Source: Sorex araneus (taxonomy: Eukaryota; Chordata; Mammalia; Eulipotyphla; Soricidae). From it: a stretch of DNA of 64,000 nt. The translations under genes and the position numbers were made by a program. Where the stretch lies: the NCBI RefSeq assembly GCF_027595985.1, contig NC_073302.1, forward strand, positions 17,051,311-17,115,310. Direction: 5' to 3'. Below are positions 43,976-55,079 of this stretch, one piece after another. Position 1 is the first letter of the stretch, and the number at the start of each line of letters is the position of its first letter. The notes below the pieces were generated by a model, which ran no database searches, was not told where the DNA came from, and saw only the letters and a program-made list of their open reading frames with translations.

Positions 43976-45699
43976 CAGGGCAGGGCGGAGGGGGTTGTTA
44001 TTTGTTAGGGGGACAGTTTCTTACACTTGTCTATGTGTGCATCATTGATGGGACACCCTTACCTGTAAGCAGTATACAACTCTTCACACTTTTTGAGGGC
44101 AGGGATTTGCTTCCCAATTAAAATTAAGTAAACATGGGTGAATGAGCAAAGCTAATGGATAAGTTCTTAATCGATCTCTTCCTCTAGCCCTCATACTGGC
44201 TCCTCAGAGACCAACTACAGGGGAAACGTGGTGGAAGGCTGGAACCAGGTAAAATAAGGTGTATGCAGTCACTTTGAGCAGGGGCTGTGGAACCCAGTGA
44301 GATCATTTCCTCCATAGCCACAGAACCAACTCTTTTCTCCTTTTGCCCTCTGTCTGGCAGCTGGAGTCTCGCGTCTAAGTTAGGGAATGGATGAGTTAAA
44401 TTTATCTCTGTCGTTTCCATTTTCTTTCTTGGCAATCAAGTTAGTGATCACTTGGTCAAACTGCAATATAATGCAATTAGGCTTCTGAGTTCCTATCTCC
44501 TTCAGGTGCCTTGGGAGTGACTTCTGCTGCTGCTGCTGTAAACAGCTCTGTAGTCCGAGAGCAAGCTCCAACAAGAAAAACCCAAGTTGGCCACTCCCCC
44601 TCCCATCTCTAGTCCCCTTTGCTGCTGGTTTCACAGAGGAAATTAAATTGCTTTTAGATCGTGAGCGAAGGGAAGAGGGGTGTCGGTGTAGGATATTCAC
44701 AGGTGCTTGGTGAAGCAGAGGGAAAATTGCCAAAGATTCCTTTAATCCTCGTTCCCGTGGGGGAGACATGCGCACAGACGCCTCCTTCCCCTCCGAGTAG
44801 CATCGCTTAAGGAAGCAGTGAAGAATGGGTCATATTTTTGTTTGGCTTGAATAGCAGCTCCTGGCATCATTTTGTTCTTGTTTCCCTGCACATTCGATAC
44901 ATTATCCTATGGTCTATGAGGAGTGACTGATGTCAGCTTCGTGAAGAGGGACCCGGAGGGCAGGAGAGCCCTGTGAGTTCTGTGGGAGAATAGAGAGAGG
45001 CAGATAGGTAACTCTATTTTTTTTTTTCATCATCGTCAGCCTTAGGAAAAAACACTTGGGAAGATGAGGCCGAGAAATTGAAAGATTGGGATTAAGGGAC
45101 ATAGTTAACTGGGAGCTGCAAATAGCCAACAGCATAGGCAGCCTGGGGCTATGGGGGGAGGAGGGGTGGGTGAGCTCTGATTTCTAATCTTGAATAGAAG
45201 TTGGACTTGAGTGCCTGGAGCAAGTCGTCATACTTTCCTCAGCTCTAACCTGTGCCAGCGCCATTTACTTATGCAAAGAGACCTTGTGGAAGGGCTTCCG
45301 AGGATGGGCTGAAAAGCCAGGTTCAGAAGAGATAGTTCTGAGCATCCCTCCGATAGAGGCGCTCCGAGTGTTCATCTCTCCTTCCTTCTCTCCATTCAGC
45401 CCAATGCGTGCTTCGTTGTTGATCTCTAATTCAGGGAAAGAAGAAAACAGTAGTCTGACATTCCCTCCAGCTTGGGGATGGAGATCAAACTAGTTGCTGG
45501 GTAGCAAGATACGATATATTTTTCTCCAGGGCTTCCGTTTTCGCCTCTGTAAGATGGTGGTGCTTTTCCAGATCTCTTCTTTAGTATCCTTAGCTTTCCT
45601 TCAAATGGAATCTTGGTACATCAGGTAAACAGCCTGTTTATGTCAGTCTCGAGGAAGGCAGAATTATTTAGCCGAGATGAAGGGCTCCAAACCCTTTCA
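43976..45699. other. Unassigned intronic sequence with a conserved-looking core
   Basis: No gene seen. Stretch 44440-44900 is free of repeats and keeps CpGs and compact motif clusters, so it is a candidate conserved non-coding element (inference). A weak MIR may lie at 45190-45260. Confidence 0.45.
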
Positions 45700-45875
45700 C
45701 ATTTTTTTCCATATGACTTTTCCATTATTCTTTAATCCCAGAAAAGGCAGGGATTTTTGGTTACATTCAAAAAGAAAAAAGACATGTGTTCAGTGAAGAA
45801 ATCAAATGGGTCATATGATTTTCTGGTTCAGTTTGGTGAACGTTTCCTGATCACCTTGGGTAATCCAGATCCCTT
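45700..45875 (+). repeat. Local duplication, copy 1
   Basis: 176 bp nearly identical to 46944-47113, for example GTGTTCAGTGAAGAAATC and TCACCTTGGGTAATCCAGAT. Differences are a few substitutions and one short indel in the A-rich part. Confidence 0.9.
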
Positions 45876-45906
45876 CTAAAATGGTCTGTAAAACTTCCCG
45901 TAGCCA

Positions 45907-46161
45907 TCTGTAGCACTGTAACACTGTCATCCCATTGTTCACCGATTTGCTTGAGCAGGAACCGGTAACGTCTCCATTGTGAAACTTGTTTGTCACTGTT
46001 TTGTGCATTTTGAATACGCCGCGAGGAGCTTGCCAGGCTCTGCCATGCAGGCGGGATACTCTCGGTAGCTTGCCGGGCTCTCTGAGAGGGACGGAGGAAT
46101 CGAACCTGGCTCGGCTGCGTGCAAGGCAAACGCCCTACCTGCTGTGATATCACTCCAGTCC
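45907..46161 (-). mobile_element. SINE type B with target duplications
   Basis: Reverse full copy. Perfect 10 bp duplications CCCGTAGCCA at 45897-45906 and 46162-46171. Confidence 0.95.
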
Positions 46162-46171
46162 CCCGTAGCCA

Positions 46172-46725
46172 AAGCTCCATGAAATAAAGTTAGATGCCAG
46201 TGGGCTAGCTGTTCTTCAAGGCCCCTCAAAGTTCTGACCCTTGCAGCCCGATGGAGTAGTGAATTCAAGAGTTCTATAAAGCTCTGGAGAGAGGAAGAGG
46301 AATTTAAAGTAGATTTTAGAACTGAGCAGCCTCTGATTAGCCTGGCAAGAGTAATGGCCTTTGTATGACCCACATCACTCATGCCCTGAAGAGTCTGCGC
46401 TCAGTGTCTCTCTCTTTCTCTCTAGAAAGAAAGACTTTGCATCAGGAAATGATGAGAACGAGCGTGGACTGCCGGCTCCTGCCCTGTCACACCCCTGCCT
46501 TCTCCTCATCCTGTCATTTGCGTTGTTAACCTTTCTTGAGCTTCTTCTGTGTTTTAAAGTAACACCACCCGATTCTGCCTCTGGCGGTTTCCTTTTCCTA
46601 GGAAGGTCCTGCTTCCGCCTCTTTTTGCCCATCTGACTCCCGTTCATTTGGCAGACCCTAAACTAATGCCACCACCCCACAGAAGCCTTCTGTGATTTCT
46701 CAGGCCAGAGCTGATTTTTCAATTT
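46172..46725. other. Unassigned intronic sequence
   Basis: No gene or clear repeat recognised. Confidence 0.5.
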
Positions 46726-46863
46726 TAAGCACACACAGTGGTGCTCAGGGCTGACTGCGGGTTCTGCACTTAGGGTTACTCTGGTGGGCTTGGGGGACCA
46801 TGTGGGGTGCCAGGGATCAAACCTGGGTTAGCTTCCCACTCGCTCTGCTAAGGCTCCTGCCCC
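46726..46863 (-). mobile_element. Old SINE type A relative
   Basis: Reverse: GTGGTGCTCAGGGCTGACTG, GGGGGACCATGTGGGGTGCC, GGATCAAACCTGGGTTAGC. Confidence 0.7.
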
Positions 46864-46943
46864 AGGGGCTGACTTGTCTTATGTCAGCGTTCTTGTTGTT
46901 TGCAGCAGCATTTCCCCAAGGGTCGTAATGAAATGTTTTAAAA

Positions 46944-47113
46944 CATATTTTTCCATGTGACTTTTCCATTATTCTTTAATCCCAGCAAGGGCAGGGATTT
47001 TTGGTTAAATTGAAAAAGACGTGTGTTCAGTGAAGAAATCAAATGAGTCATATGATTTTCTGGTTCAGTTTGGTGAACATTTCCTGATCACCTTGGGTAA
47101 TCCAGATTCCTTC
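46944..47113 (+). repeat. Local duplication, copy 2
   Basis: 170 bp partner of 45700-45875, same orientation, about 1.24 kb downstream. The flanks do not match, so this is a bounded duplication rather than a larger tandem unit. Confidence 0.9.
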
Positions 47114-47183
47114 ATGGGAACTGGAGCTATTTCTGAAATAGACATAGTTTCAGCTTCTGGATTACTCATTTTATCCCTTTTTT

Positions 47184-47357
47184 TTTTTTTTTTGCTTTTT
47201 GGGTCACACCTGGCGATGCACAGGGGTTACTCCTGGCTCTGCACTCAGGAATCACCCCTGGCGGTGCTCAGGGGACCATATGGGATGCTGGGATTTGAAC
47301 TCGGGTCGGCCGCGTGCAAGGCAAACGCCCTACCCGCTGTGCTATCGCTCCAGCCCC
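47184..47357 (-). mobile_element. SINE type A with target duplications
   Basis: Reverse young copy. Perfect 17 bp duplications CATTTTATCCCTTTTTT at 47167-47183 and 47358-47374. Confidence 0.96.
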
Positions 47358-47431
47358 CATTTTATCCCTTTTTTAATGACATTTTTAAACTTTTGAGTTT
47401 TCATTTGCACGACTGTAAATATTTCTGTTTT

Positions 47432-47630
47432 TTTTTTTTTTTTGCTTTTTTTAGTTCTTTTAGGTCACACCCGGCAATGCACAGGGGTTACTCCTGGCTC
47501 ATGCACTCAGGAATTACTCCTGGCCTCCTGGCGGTGCTCGGGGGACCATATGGGATGCTGGGAATTGAACTCGGGTCGGCCGTGTGCAAGGCAAACGCCT
47601 TACCCGCTGTGCTATTGCTCCAGCCCCCAA
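47432..47630 (-). mobile_element. SINE type A with target duplications
   Basis: Reverse copy with a small internal duplication (CCTGGCCTCCTGGCGG). Flanking 21 bp duplications at 47411-47431 and 47631-47651 differ at one base. Confidence 0.96.
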
Positions 47631-47819
47631 GACTGCAAATATTTCTGTTTTAAGGGGTCCAATGAAACCACAGTGTGCTCAGCATCAGAGTCACTATCCT
47701 TCTGTCATTGTGCATCCCACCCTTTCAGCCCATCCTTGCTGGCTTGGATACTAATGTGGGCATCATCAGAGGGTTTCTCTTCATTGGCCATTTTCTGTTC
47801 TTTTGCTTCCTTTCTTTCT

Positions 47820-49060
47820 TTACCCTCTGTAAGTGATATCACCTGGTATTGTCCTGTTCCTTTGACTTGTTTCACAAATAACGCCTTATTTGTTCCATCC
47901 ATGTTGTGGCAAAAAAGGCAAGATTTCCTCTTCTCTGGTCGCTGAGTAGTATTCCACGGTGAATATACCACATTTTCTTTCTCCTATCTTTATTGGGCAT
48001 TTGAGCTGTTTCCAGGTCTTGGCTTTTGTAAGTGGCGTGGCAGTGAACAGAAGGGTGCCTGTATCTTTTGGACTTAGTGATTTCCTGCTATTGGGAAGAT
48101 TCCTAGGAGTAGAATTTGGGGATTATATGGAAGCTTGTTAGGGTCCATTATCTGAAAGACCACATGAAGCAGTGAGCTTTGCCGTTTAAAACTTTATTTG
48201 GCACAAGTCAAGCAAGGTTTGAATTCAGAAATCTGAGAAGGCTGAGAAGGCTGACTGGCCAGGGCTGTCCCCTCTCTAGTAGGAGAGAGACTCCTTTCTT
48301 TGTCCTTGCAACCTTTTCATCACTAATTTCTGCAAGTTGCCCAATTCTTGGTAGCCTAGCTAACTTCCTGGTGACCTTTTGCTTGGTTGGCCACCTCCAG
48401 CTGGTTTGTGCTGGGCAAGTGCCGTGTCAGACTCCTATTGGTTGCTATCATCGGGGGGTTCATCTCTTCCTGAGGACTGGCTGATCACAGGCTTCCACAT
48501 CCTGCTGTGCATCAGAGTCTCTAGCTAACTTTGTAATCCTGAGGGATGCCTCGAGGCCATGTCATGGCTGTACAATTTTTTTTTTTTTTTGCTTTTTGGA
48601 TCACATCCAGCAATGCACAGGTGTTATCCCTGGCTTTGCACTCAGGAATTACTCCTGGCGGTGTTCAGGGGACCATATGGGATGCTGGGAATCGAACCCG
48701 GGTCGGCCGCATGCAAGGCAAACGCCCTACCCGCTGTGCTATCGATCCAGCTCCAATGGCTGTACAAATTTTACAGTAAGCAAGTTTTGGGAGTACAGAA
48801 TAGCTGCCACTTCAAAATGGTGGTGCTTATGCTATGCTGAGTAATACCTATTTTCTCTGCCAGTAGAGGGGGGGTGCCCAGAAACTCGTCTAACCTTTTG
48901 GGGGAGAAGTTTCCTTACTGTTTGCCACAGTGGCTAAACCATGTTATATTGCCACTAACAGTGAAAGTTTTCCCTCTATATCCCCACCAGCACTTGTTAC
49001 TGTATTTTTTTTTCACTTCAGTCATTTTCACTGGTGTCAGGTTATTTCTCTTGTTTTTTT
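47820..49060 (-). mobile_element. Ancient L1 3' region, reverse, discontinuous
   Basis: Recognisable parts at 47880-48140 (GAGTAGTATTCCACGGTGAA, TGAGCTGTTTCCAGGTCTTG) and 48845-49060 (GTGGCTAAACCATGTTATAT, CCCCACCAGCACTTG). The middle (48141-48563) is unassigned. Confidence 0.6.
48576..48755 (-). mobile_element. SINE type A with target duplications
   Basis: Reverse young copy. The 12 bp sequence ATGGCTGTACAA flanks it at 48564-48575 and 48756-48767. Confidence 0.95.
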
Positions 49061-49064
49061 CTTT

Positions 49065-49282
49065 AAGGTTGGGAGCCCCCAAGCAGTGCTTAAGGGGCCC
49101 CAGGACCATTTCCAGCAATGCTCTGTCAACTGGACTGGCACTTCAGTGCTTGGGTGTGAGGATGTGCTGCTTGCACCCTGCAATGCTGGGAATCAGGGCT
49201 GTACCTGGTAATGCTCAGAGGAACAGACACCTTTGTTGTTGTTGTTGTTTTTAAATCTCTGTGCTCTCTCTCTAGCCCTTGC
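49065..49282 (-). mobile_element. Older long SINE (third family)
   Basis: Reverse: GTTGGGAGCCCCCAAGCAGT, GGGGCCCCAGGACCATTTCC, AGGGCTGTACCTGGTAATGC. Lies within the old L1 region. Confidence 0.55.
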
Positions 49283-49902
49283 TCTTCACTTTGATTGGCA
49301 TTTCCTGATAGTCATTGTTGCTGAGTTCTTCACTCTCTTGCACTGACATATTCGCTTTTTCCATTGATCGCAGCTGATCAGAGGTCTCATGTCTCTGAAA
49401 CTCAGAGAGATCCATCGAGTTGATCAGGGTCACAGTTAAGGGGGTGGGGTGGAGGGTGATCCGAGATTAGGGTGCTCATTGCTGCTTTGGATTTGGCACT
49501 TATGTAATTAATTGACAATGGGCTTCCTTGCACATCGCCCAGAACTCTGCCCTTTCTTCCGTCTTGGGAGAAGCTAGTCTTGGTAAAGCCAGGCACTTTG
49601 GAGGCAGGAGGAAGCAAATGCAGGAAGGTGCAGTGAATTACTCCACCCTCAAGATGCTCCAAGGTGGTGCCCCCAACACTGAGGATTTCAACTGGCATCT
49701 TGGAGGGTCTGCCCTCTACTCTGCGAGAGGAAGACATGGGGCTGGGATCTCACAGTTCCTGTGACCTCCCAACATTTGTCTTCCTGCCCAGGTTCCTTCC
49801 AGTCCTCAGCTCATGACTCCAGAAGTACAGGCAGAAGGCAGAAGGCAGCTCCTGTGCATTCCTGGACCCACAGCTGGCGGTTCTGATACCCCAGCTCCTC
49901 TT
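49283..49902. other. Unassigned intronic sequence
   Basis: No gene or clear repeat recognised. Confidence 0.5.
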
Positions 49903-50093
49903 TAAAAAAATATTTTTTTAATCAAATCACTGTGAGATAGACTCTTACAAAGCTATTCATGATTAGGTTTCAGTCATACAGTGTTCCAACAACCCGTCCC
50001 TCCACCAGTGCACATCACCCAGCACCAGTGTCCCGGGGTTCCCTCCCATCACCGCCACCCTCACCCTCCAGCCTGTGTCTTTGGCAGGCACTC

Positions 50094-50945
50094 CTCTTCT
50101 TCTTCTTCTTCTTCTTCTTCTTCTTCTTCTTCTTCTTCTTCTTTCTTCTTCTTCTTCTTCTTCTTCTTCTTCTTCTTCTTCTTCTTCTTCTTCTTCTTCT
50201 TCTTCTTCTTCTTCTTCTTCTTCTTCTTCTTCTTCTTCTTCTTCTTCTTCTTCTTCTTCTTCTTCTTCTTCTTCTTCTTCTTCTTCTTCTTCTTCTTCTT
50301 CTTCTTCTTCTTCTTCTTCTTCTTCTTCTTCTTCTTCTTCTTCTTCTTCTTCTTCTTCTTCTTCTTCTTCTTCTTCTTCTTCTTCTTCTTCTTCTTCTTC
50401 TTCTTCTTCTTCTTCTTCTTCTTCTTCTTCTTCTCTTCTTCTTCTTCTTCTTCTTCTTCTTCTTCTTCTTCTTCTTCTTCTTCTTCTTCTTCTTCTTCTT
50501 CTTCTTCTTCTTCTTCTTCTTCTTCTTCTTCTTCTTCTTCTTCTTCTTCTTCTTCTTCTTCTTCTTCTTCTTCTTCTTCTTCTTCTTCTTCTTCTTCTTC
50601 TTCTTCTTCTTCTTCTTCTTCTTCTTCTTCTTCTTCTTCTTCTTCTTCTTCTTCTTCTTCTTCTTCTTCTTCTTCTTCTTCTTCTTCTTCTTCTTCTTCT
50701 TCTTCTTCTTCTTCTTCTTCTTCTTCTTCTTCTTCTTCTTCTTCTTCTTCTTCTTCTTCTTCTTCTTCTTCTTTCTTCTTCTTCTTCTTCTTCCTCTTCT
50801 TCCTCTTCTTCTTCCTCTTCTTCCTCTTCCTCTTCTTCCTCCTCCTCTTCCTCCTCCTCCTCCTCCTCCTCCTCCTCCTCCTCCTCCTCCTCCTCCTCCT
50901 CCTCCTCCTCCTCCTCCTCCTCCTCCTCCTCCTCCTCCTCCTCCT
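50094..50945. repeat. Large TTC/GAA triplet tract followed by TCC
   Basis: TTC units fill about 50094-50775, with slips near 50142 and 50434. A mixed zone at 50776-50850 passes into TCC (GGA) units to about 50945. On the ASTN2 sense strand the repeat reads TTC. The very long open frames across it are artefacts. Confidence 0.97.
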
Positions 50946-51189
50946 CTTTTGAACATTGTGGCTTGCAATATAGATACTGAAAGATTATCAGGACTATCCC
51001 TTTACCTACTTCTAACAGTCAGTTCTTGTCCGATGTGATCATTTCCATCTATTATTGTCACACTGGTCTCTTCGCTATCTTACCTACCCTCTGCTCCACA
51101 TAGCACTTGTGGTTGATTCCAACCATTGACCAGTCCTCCTAGCTGCTGTTTCTCCTGGTCATGGATATTAGTCTTAGTCTTTCAATGCA

Positions 51190-51296
51190 CACACATTTTA
51201 TATATATATGTACACATACATACATGTATATAATTACATACATATATGTATATATGTATATACATATATATAGACACACACATATATATAGAGATC
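51190..51296. repeat. AT-rich TATA/CATA microsatellite
   Basis: Irregular TATATG/CATATA repeats inside the L1 3' region. Confidence 0.85.
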
Positions 51297-51400
51297 CCAC
51301 AAATAAATGCATTCTATCCTGATTCATTTCATTCAGCATGATACTCTCCATGTCCATCCATTTATAAGCAGATTTCATGACTTCATTTCTAACACCTGCT

Positions 51401-52039
51401 TCTCTTTGACTCTCTCTGGTGCTTCCTGGGATCCTGCGGGCTCTCAGGGCACTGCCCCTAGTTGGGCAGCAAACAGGTGCATCTCCCCATATTTCCTTAT
51501 TTGCCTGTCCTGTTCATTTGACTCTGGACCCTATTCCAGCTCCCAGGTAGCGGAGAGCGGTTGCTGCCTTCCAAGCTCCTTTCTTTTCACTGTCTTGAAG
51601 CTGTTAACTCAGGGCCAGCCGTGCGAATGCTCTGTTTCCCCCGTGACTACAGACGGGGTTTCTTTGATTGTGGAATGAACTGTATTATTTTCTTTTTTTT
51701 CTAAGAGCACGAAATGTCTGCTTTCATTTTTTTCCTCCTTCCCTCCTGATCTTTGTCAAAGAATGACAGCTTCTCTAATTAGGCGGTTGAGAAGGTAACC
51801 TTGGCAACTTAGAGCTGGCAGTGGAGAAAGAGGCAGGGCTCCAGGTGCCCCACTAGCCTGAGCATGGTACCCTCTGGATGTGACTTCATCGCCCCCTTCA
51901 AGCATTTCCCACCCCCACCTCTGCCCAGCTCAGGCTGGCTCCTGACTCCCAGGGATCTCAGCCTCATGCCCTCTCAATCAAGGATTGAAGCTCCGCAATG
52001 CACAGATTCTGCCTCTGCTCACACTTTCTGTTCCTTTTT
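51401..52039. other. Unassigned intronic sequence
   Basis: The segment 51740-51820 (CTTTGTCAAAGAATGACAGC and CTCTAATTAGGCGG) has a TCF-like and a homeodomain-like motif. This is weak evidence of regulation. Confidence 0.4.
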
Positions 52040-52400
52040 CTTTTCTCTTTTTATCATGCTCTGTCTTCCCTCTTCCTTCTCTTTGCTCTCTCTCCTCCTT
52101 TCTCCTTGCTTTAGGCCTCCCTTCCCATTTCCCTCCCTCCCTCTCTCCTTCTGTCTTCCCTCCCTCCCTCCGTCCCTCCCTCCGTCCCTCCCTCCCTCCC
52201 TCCCTCCCTCCCTCCCTCCCTCCGTCCCTCCCTCCGTCCCTCCCTCCCTCCCTCCCTCCCTCCCTCCTTTCCTCCATTCTTTCCTCCTTCATTTCCTCAC
52301 TCGGTTTCTCCATCCTTCCTTTTTCTTCCTTCCCTTCCTCCTTTCCCCCTTCTTACTTCCTCCCTTCCATCCTCCTTCCCCTTTCTCTGTCCCTGTGACC
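52040..52400. repeat. TCCC/CCTT pyrimidine-rich tract
   Basis: Core TCCC repeats at 52156-52267 with occasional CCGT units, in a looser CT-rich zone. Confidence 0.9.
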
Positions 52401-53889
52401 CTGTCTTTCTAGGGCCAGAGTAATCTTTGCTTTCCAATGTCACTTCTATAGCAGAGGTGCCTCCACCCAGTAGAACAATTCAGCCCCCATCCCCTTGTTA
52501 AATCCCCCAGTCTCCTGCCGTTACACTGCTCACTCTCTCCCACGTCCACACCTTTCCAGTCTTTCCTACCTTCCAAAACTTCCTTCCAGGAAATCTTTTC
52601 CATCTTGTTTCTGCTCATTCACAGATTTCTCTCTGCCTAAACCTTTTTATTCAATGCTTATTTCCTGGACCATATAATCTAGAAATTGTAAAAAAATAAT
52701 CACTTATACAAATTTTTATACTACATAGTTTCCTGGATCTGAATTATGCTTTCCGGTAGGTGAAAGGATCATGTTTGCCTTTATGTTCTTTTCAGGTAGC
52801 ATATTAATAGGAGCTTACAATTCCTGTGATTATTCTGAATTAAAAGGAATGGTATGGCTCTTTCTTAAAGTAAGAGTTTCAGAAATTATGAGAACATGTA
52901 TGATAGAATTTACAGTGGGAACTTGGGATACTGTGACTGAACTTTGGCAATTAAGGAACTGTTGAGGTATTGCTTTGGATGTCTTTCTTCCCCTTTCTCT
53001 CCGCTCTTCACCATTTTCCAGTTCCTCTACATTCATTTATCTATCTAATCATCCTTCTAATGGTCCATCCATCATCCATCTGCCCTCTCATCTCTCCATT
53101 TGCCATTACTAAGTCCACTCTTCACTCTATCCAATCATCCATCCATCCTCTATTAAAAGTCATGGGTCAGTTTTCTTAAGGAACTTCCATGCATGGAAAT
53201 GATACCCACATAATTGAATACTGATGCATCCCAAGATGTGATCCAAAAAAGAATGATGTGATAACTTCCCAGGTCTCCTGAGCAGCTGGCGCAGAGCAGA
53301 GAACTTTTAGGACTGGGAGGGTTTTCACAGTCATGTGAGACTGAGAATTCAGCTAAAGGAAAAGGACTGTAGAGTTGAAATAAAAAGCTCTATCTTCTGT
53401 CATTAAAAATTTTGATATTAGTGGAGCAGTAACCTGGCTACTGTAGAGTTCATGTCGATGCTTCTGTTGTACGTGTGACTGAGCCTCCATCACTGTCCTT
53501 TGTCACTTCTACCCCATCCCATTCTCCTCCACCAAAGCTCCCTCCCTCCTCACGCGCTTGGAGACCTCAGTTCTGTGCACTCCCCCCTTTTCTGGACTGT
53601 GGAAAACAGGACTAAAGGTTCTAGTCATTCTTTAGCCACAGAAGTTCCCAGTCTCATCTGACCCCACTGTCCCTTTTTTGGAGATAAAAAAAAAGTCACT
53701 CAGAGTCCTCTTGGCCATTTCCCTTCTGTAAGTTAAGAAGCAGAAAGCATCCTCCAGTTGCCCCCCGTACCCTCAGGGGGCTGTGCCACCCACTTTGGGA
53801 AACAAACATTTGCTCAGAAATTTGGCTTGATTAGGCTCGGCTATGTGTTATGCTGAAAAGGAACTCAGGTTAAAGTTATCTGGATTCAC
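52401..53889. other. Unassigned intronic sequence
   Basis: A very old L2 may lie at 52400-52680. ATCC-type units occur at about 53040-53150. No gene seen. Confidence 0.45.
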
Positions 53890-54380
53890 CTTTTTTGTGG
53901 GTCAGCATTTCCCAAGCGGTGTTCCCTGTGATTCTCAGCCAACTTGGCTCACGGGTCAGCAAAAGGGCCTCCGGATGTGGTGCTGTACATGCTGCCCTGT
54001 GATGTCCTTACTCAGACCAACTCAGTGATGCTCGCTGGGCCTCCAGGACCAAAACCCTTGGCACTCAGGGATCTCTAGGACTGTACCTGGTGATGCTCAG
54101 AGACCATGTGGTGCTGGGCCAGAGCGATAGCACAGCGGGTAGGGCGTTTGCCTTGCATGTGGCCGATATGGGTTCGATCCCCGGCATCCCATATGGTCCC
54201 CCAAGCACCGCCAGGAGTAATTCCTGAGTGCAAAGCCAGGAGTAACTCCTGAGCATCGCTGGGTGTGACCCAAAAAGCAAAAAAAAAAAAAAAAAGAGAG
54301 AGACCATGTGGTGCAGGGGAATCAAACTGGGGTCGGTCAGGGACTTGCAAGGCAAGTGCCTTAACTCCTTTCCCTAGCCC
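53890..54380 (-). mobile_element. Older long SINE (third family), split by a type A copy
   Basis: Reverse: TGTGGGTCAGCATTTCCCAA, GGGCCTCCAGGACCAAAACC, CTGTACCTGGTGATGCTCAG. It continues after the inserted SINE with GGGAATCAAACTGGGGTCGG and GGACTTGCAAGGCAAGTGCC. Confidence 0.65.
54115..54298 (+). mobile_element. SINE type A nested in an older SINE
   Basis: Forward young copy with poly-A tail. Perfect 16 bp duplications AGAGACCATGTGGTGC at 54099-54114 and 54299-54314. Confidence 0.97.
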
Positions 54381-55079
54381 TTAGGTTCCCCCATGGATTC
54401 ACCAACTCATGCCAGCACTTTCTCTCAACCACCCCCTCACTTGACCCCAGACTTCCCAAGACACACGGAGTTTGGGGAAAGACCGCATCTGCCTCCATCC
54501 ATCCCTTTTCCTGCAAGCCAGCCCCATCCCGGGTGGCCACTCTGCTTGCTCACCCTGGGGCTCCTCCATTCTGACACAGTCCGGCCCTGCCCTGCAGCCC
54601 AGTCTCATTAGCCTGGTCGGGGTTCCTCTCCTGCTCTTCCCAGGCCGTGTTGAAGCTGAGGCTGAAGCCAGATCCCAGGCGCCGAGGAGACGAGGCTCTT
54701 GGCCGCCGACAGGAGATAAGTGGAGACGTAAATGGTGATTTTCTGGCCTGTGAGCCCCTGTTCGTGGATTTCATCTTTTAATGGAAGTGCAGTAAATAAA
54801 AGCCGTTTTCACAATATGCCAAGCAACAGGTCAGGAACATCTGAGCCGCTGGAATTGATAGAAAGGAGCTGAGCGTAACAAATCTCCCCAAATTGCACCC
54901 GGCTCCACTTGTATTAGCTCCCAGCCTGCATCCCCCAATTATTGTGCAAGGCAATTATTTCTGAGCTGGAGCTTTTGGAGCATCAGGCTTGTGGTTGCGG
55001 GTATACTTTCATTGCTTCTGTGCCAAATAGAAAATCCTGGTTCTGCTTTTCCGTTAGCCTTGGAGCCCTGATTGAATAT
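54381..55079. other. Unassigned sequence with a conserved-looking core
   Basis: Stretch 54730-54990 is free of repeats and contains CAATTATT twice (54936-54943 and 54952-54959). It is a candidate regulatory element by motif content only. Confidence 0.4.

Larger units (their letters stand above)
49903..51400 (-). mobile_element. Shrew-type L1 3' end, reverse, containing the triplet expansion
   Basis: The shared 3' module runs at 49903-50060 (AATCAAATCACTGTGAGATA, CCCTCCACCAGTGCACATCA). The L1 then resumes after the triplet tract (TTGAACATTGTGGCTTGCAA) and ends near the ORF2 region (CTGATTCATTTCATTCAGCA). In sister copies the segment holding the tract is only about 20-40 bp. Confidence 0.85.

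Noticed and set aside
47021-47653. 210-codon plus-strand frame
   Set aside because: It runs through two reverse SINE A copies; the protein-like text repeats wherever that SINE occurs.
49959-51038. Frames of 300-359 codons over the triplet tract
   Set aside because: Poly-Leu, poly-Ser, poly-Phe and poly-Lys translations come from the TTC/GAA repeat itself.
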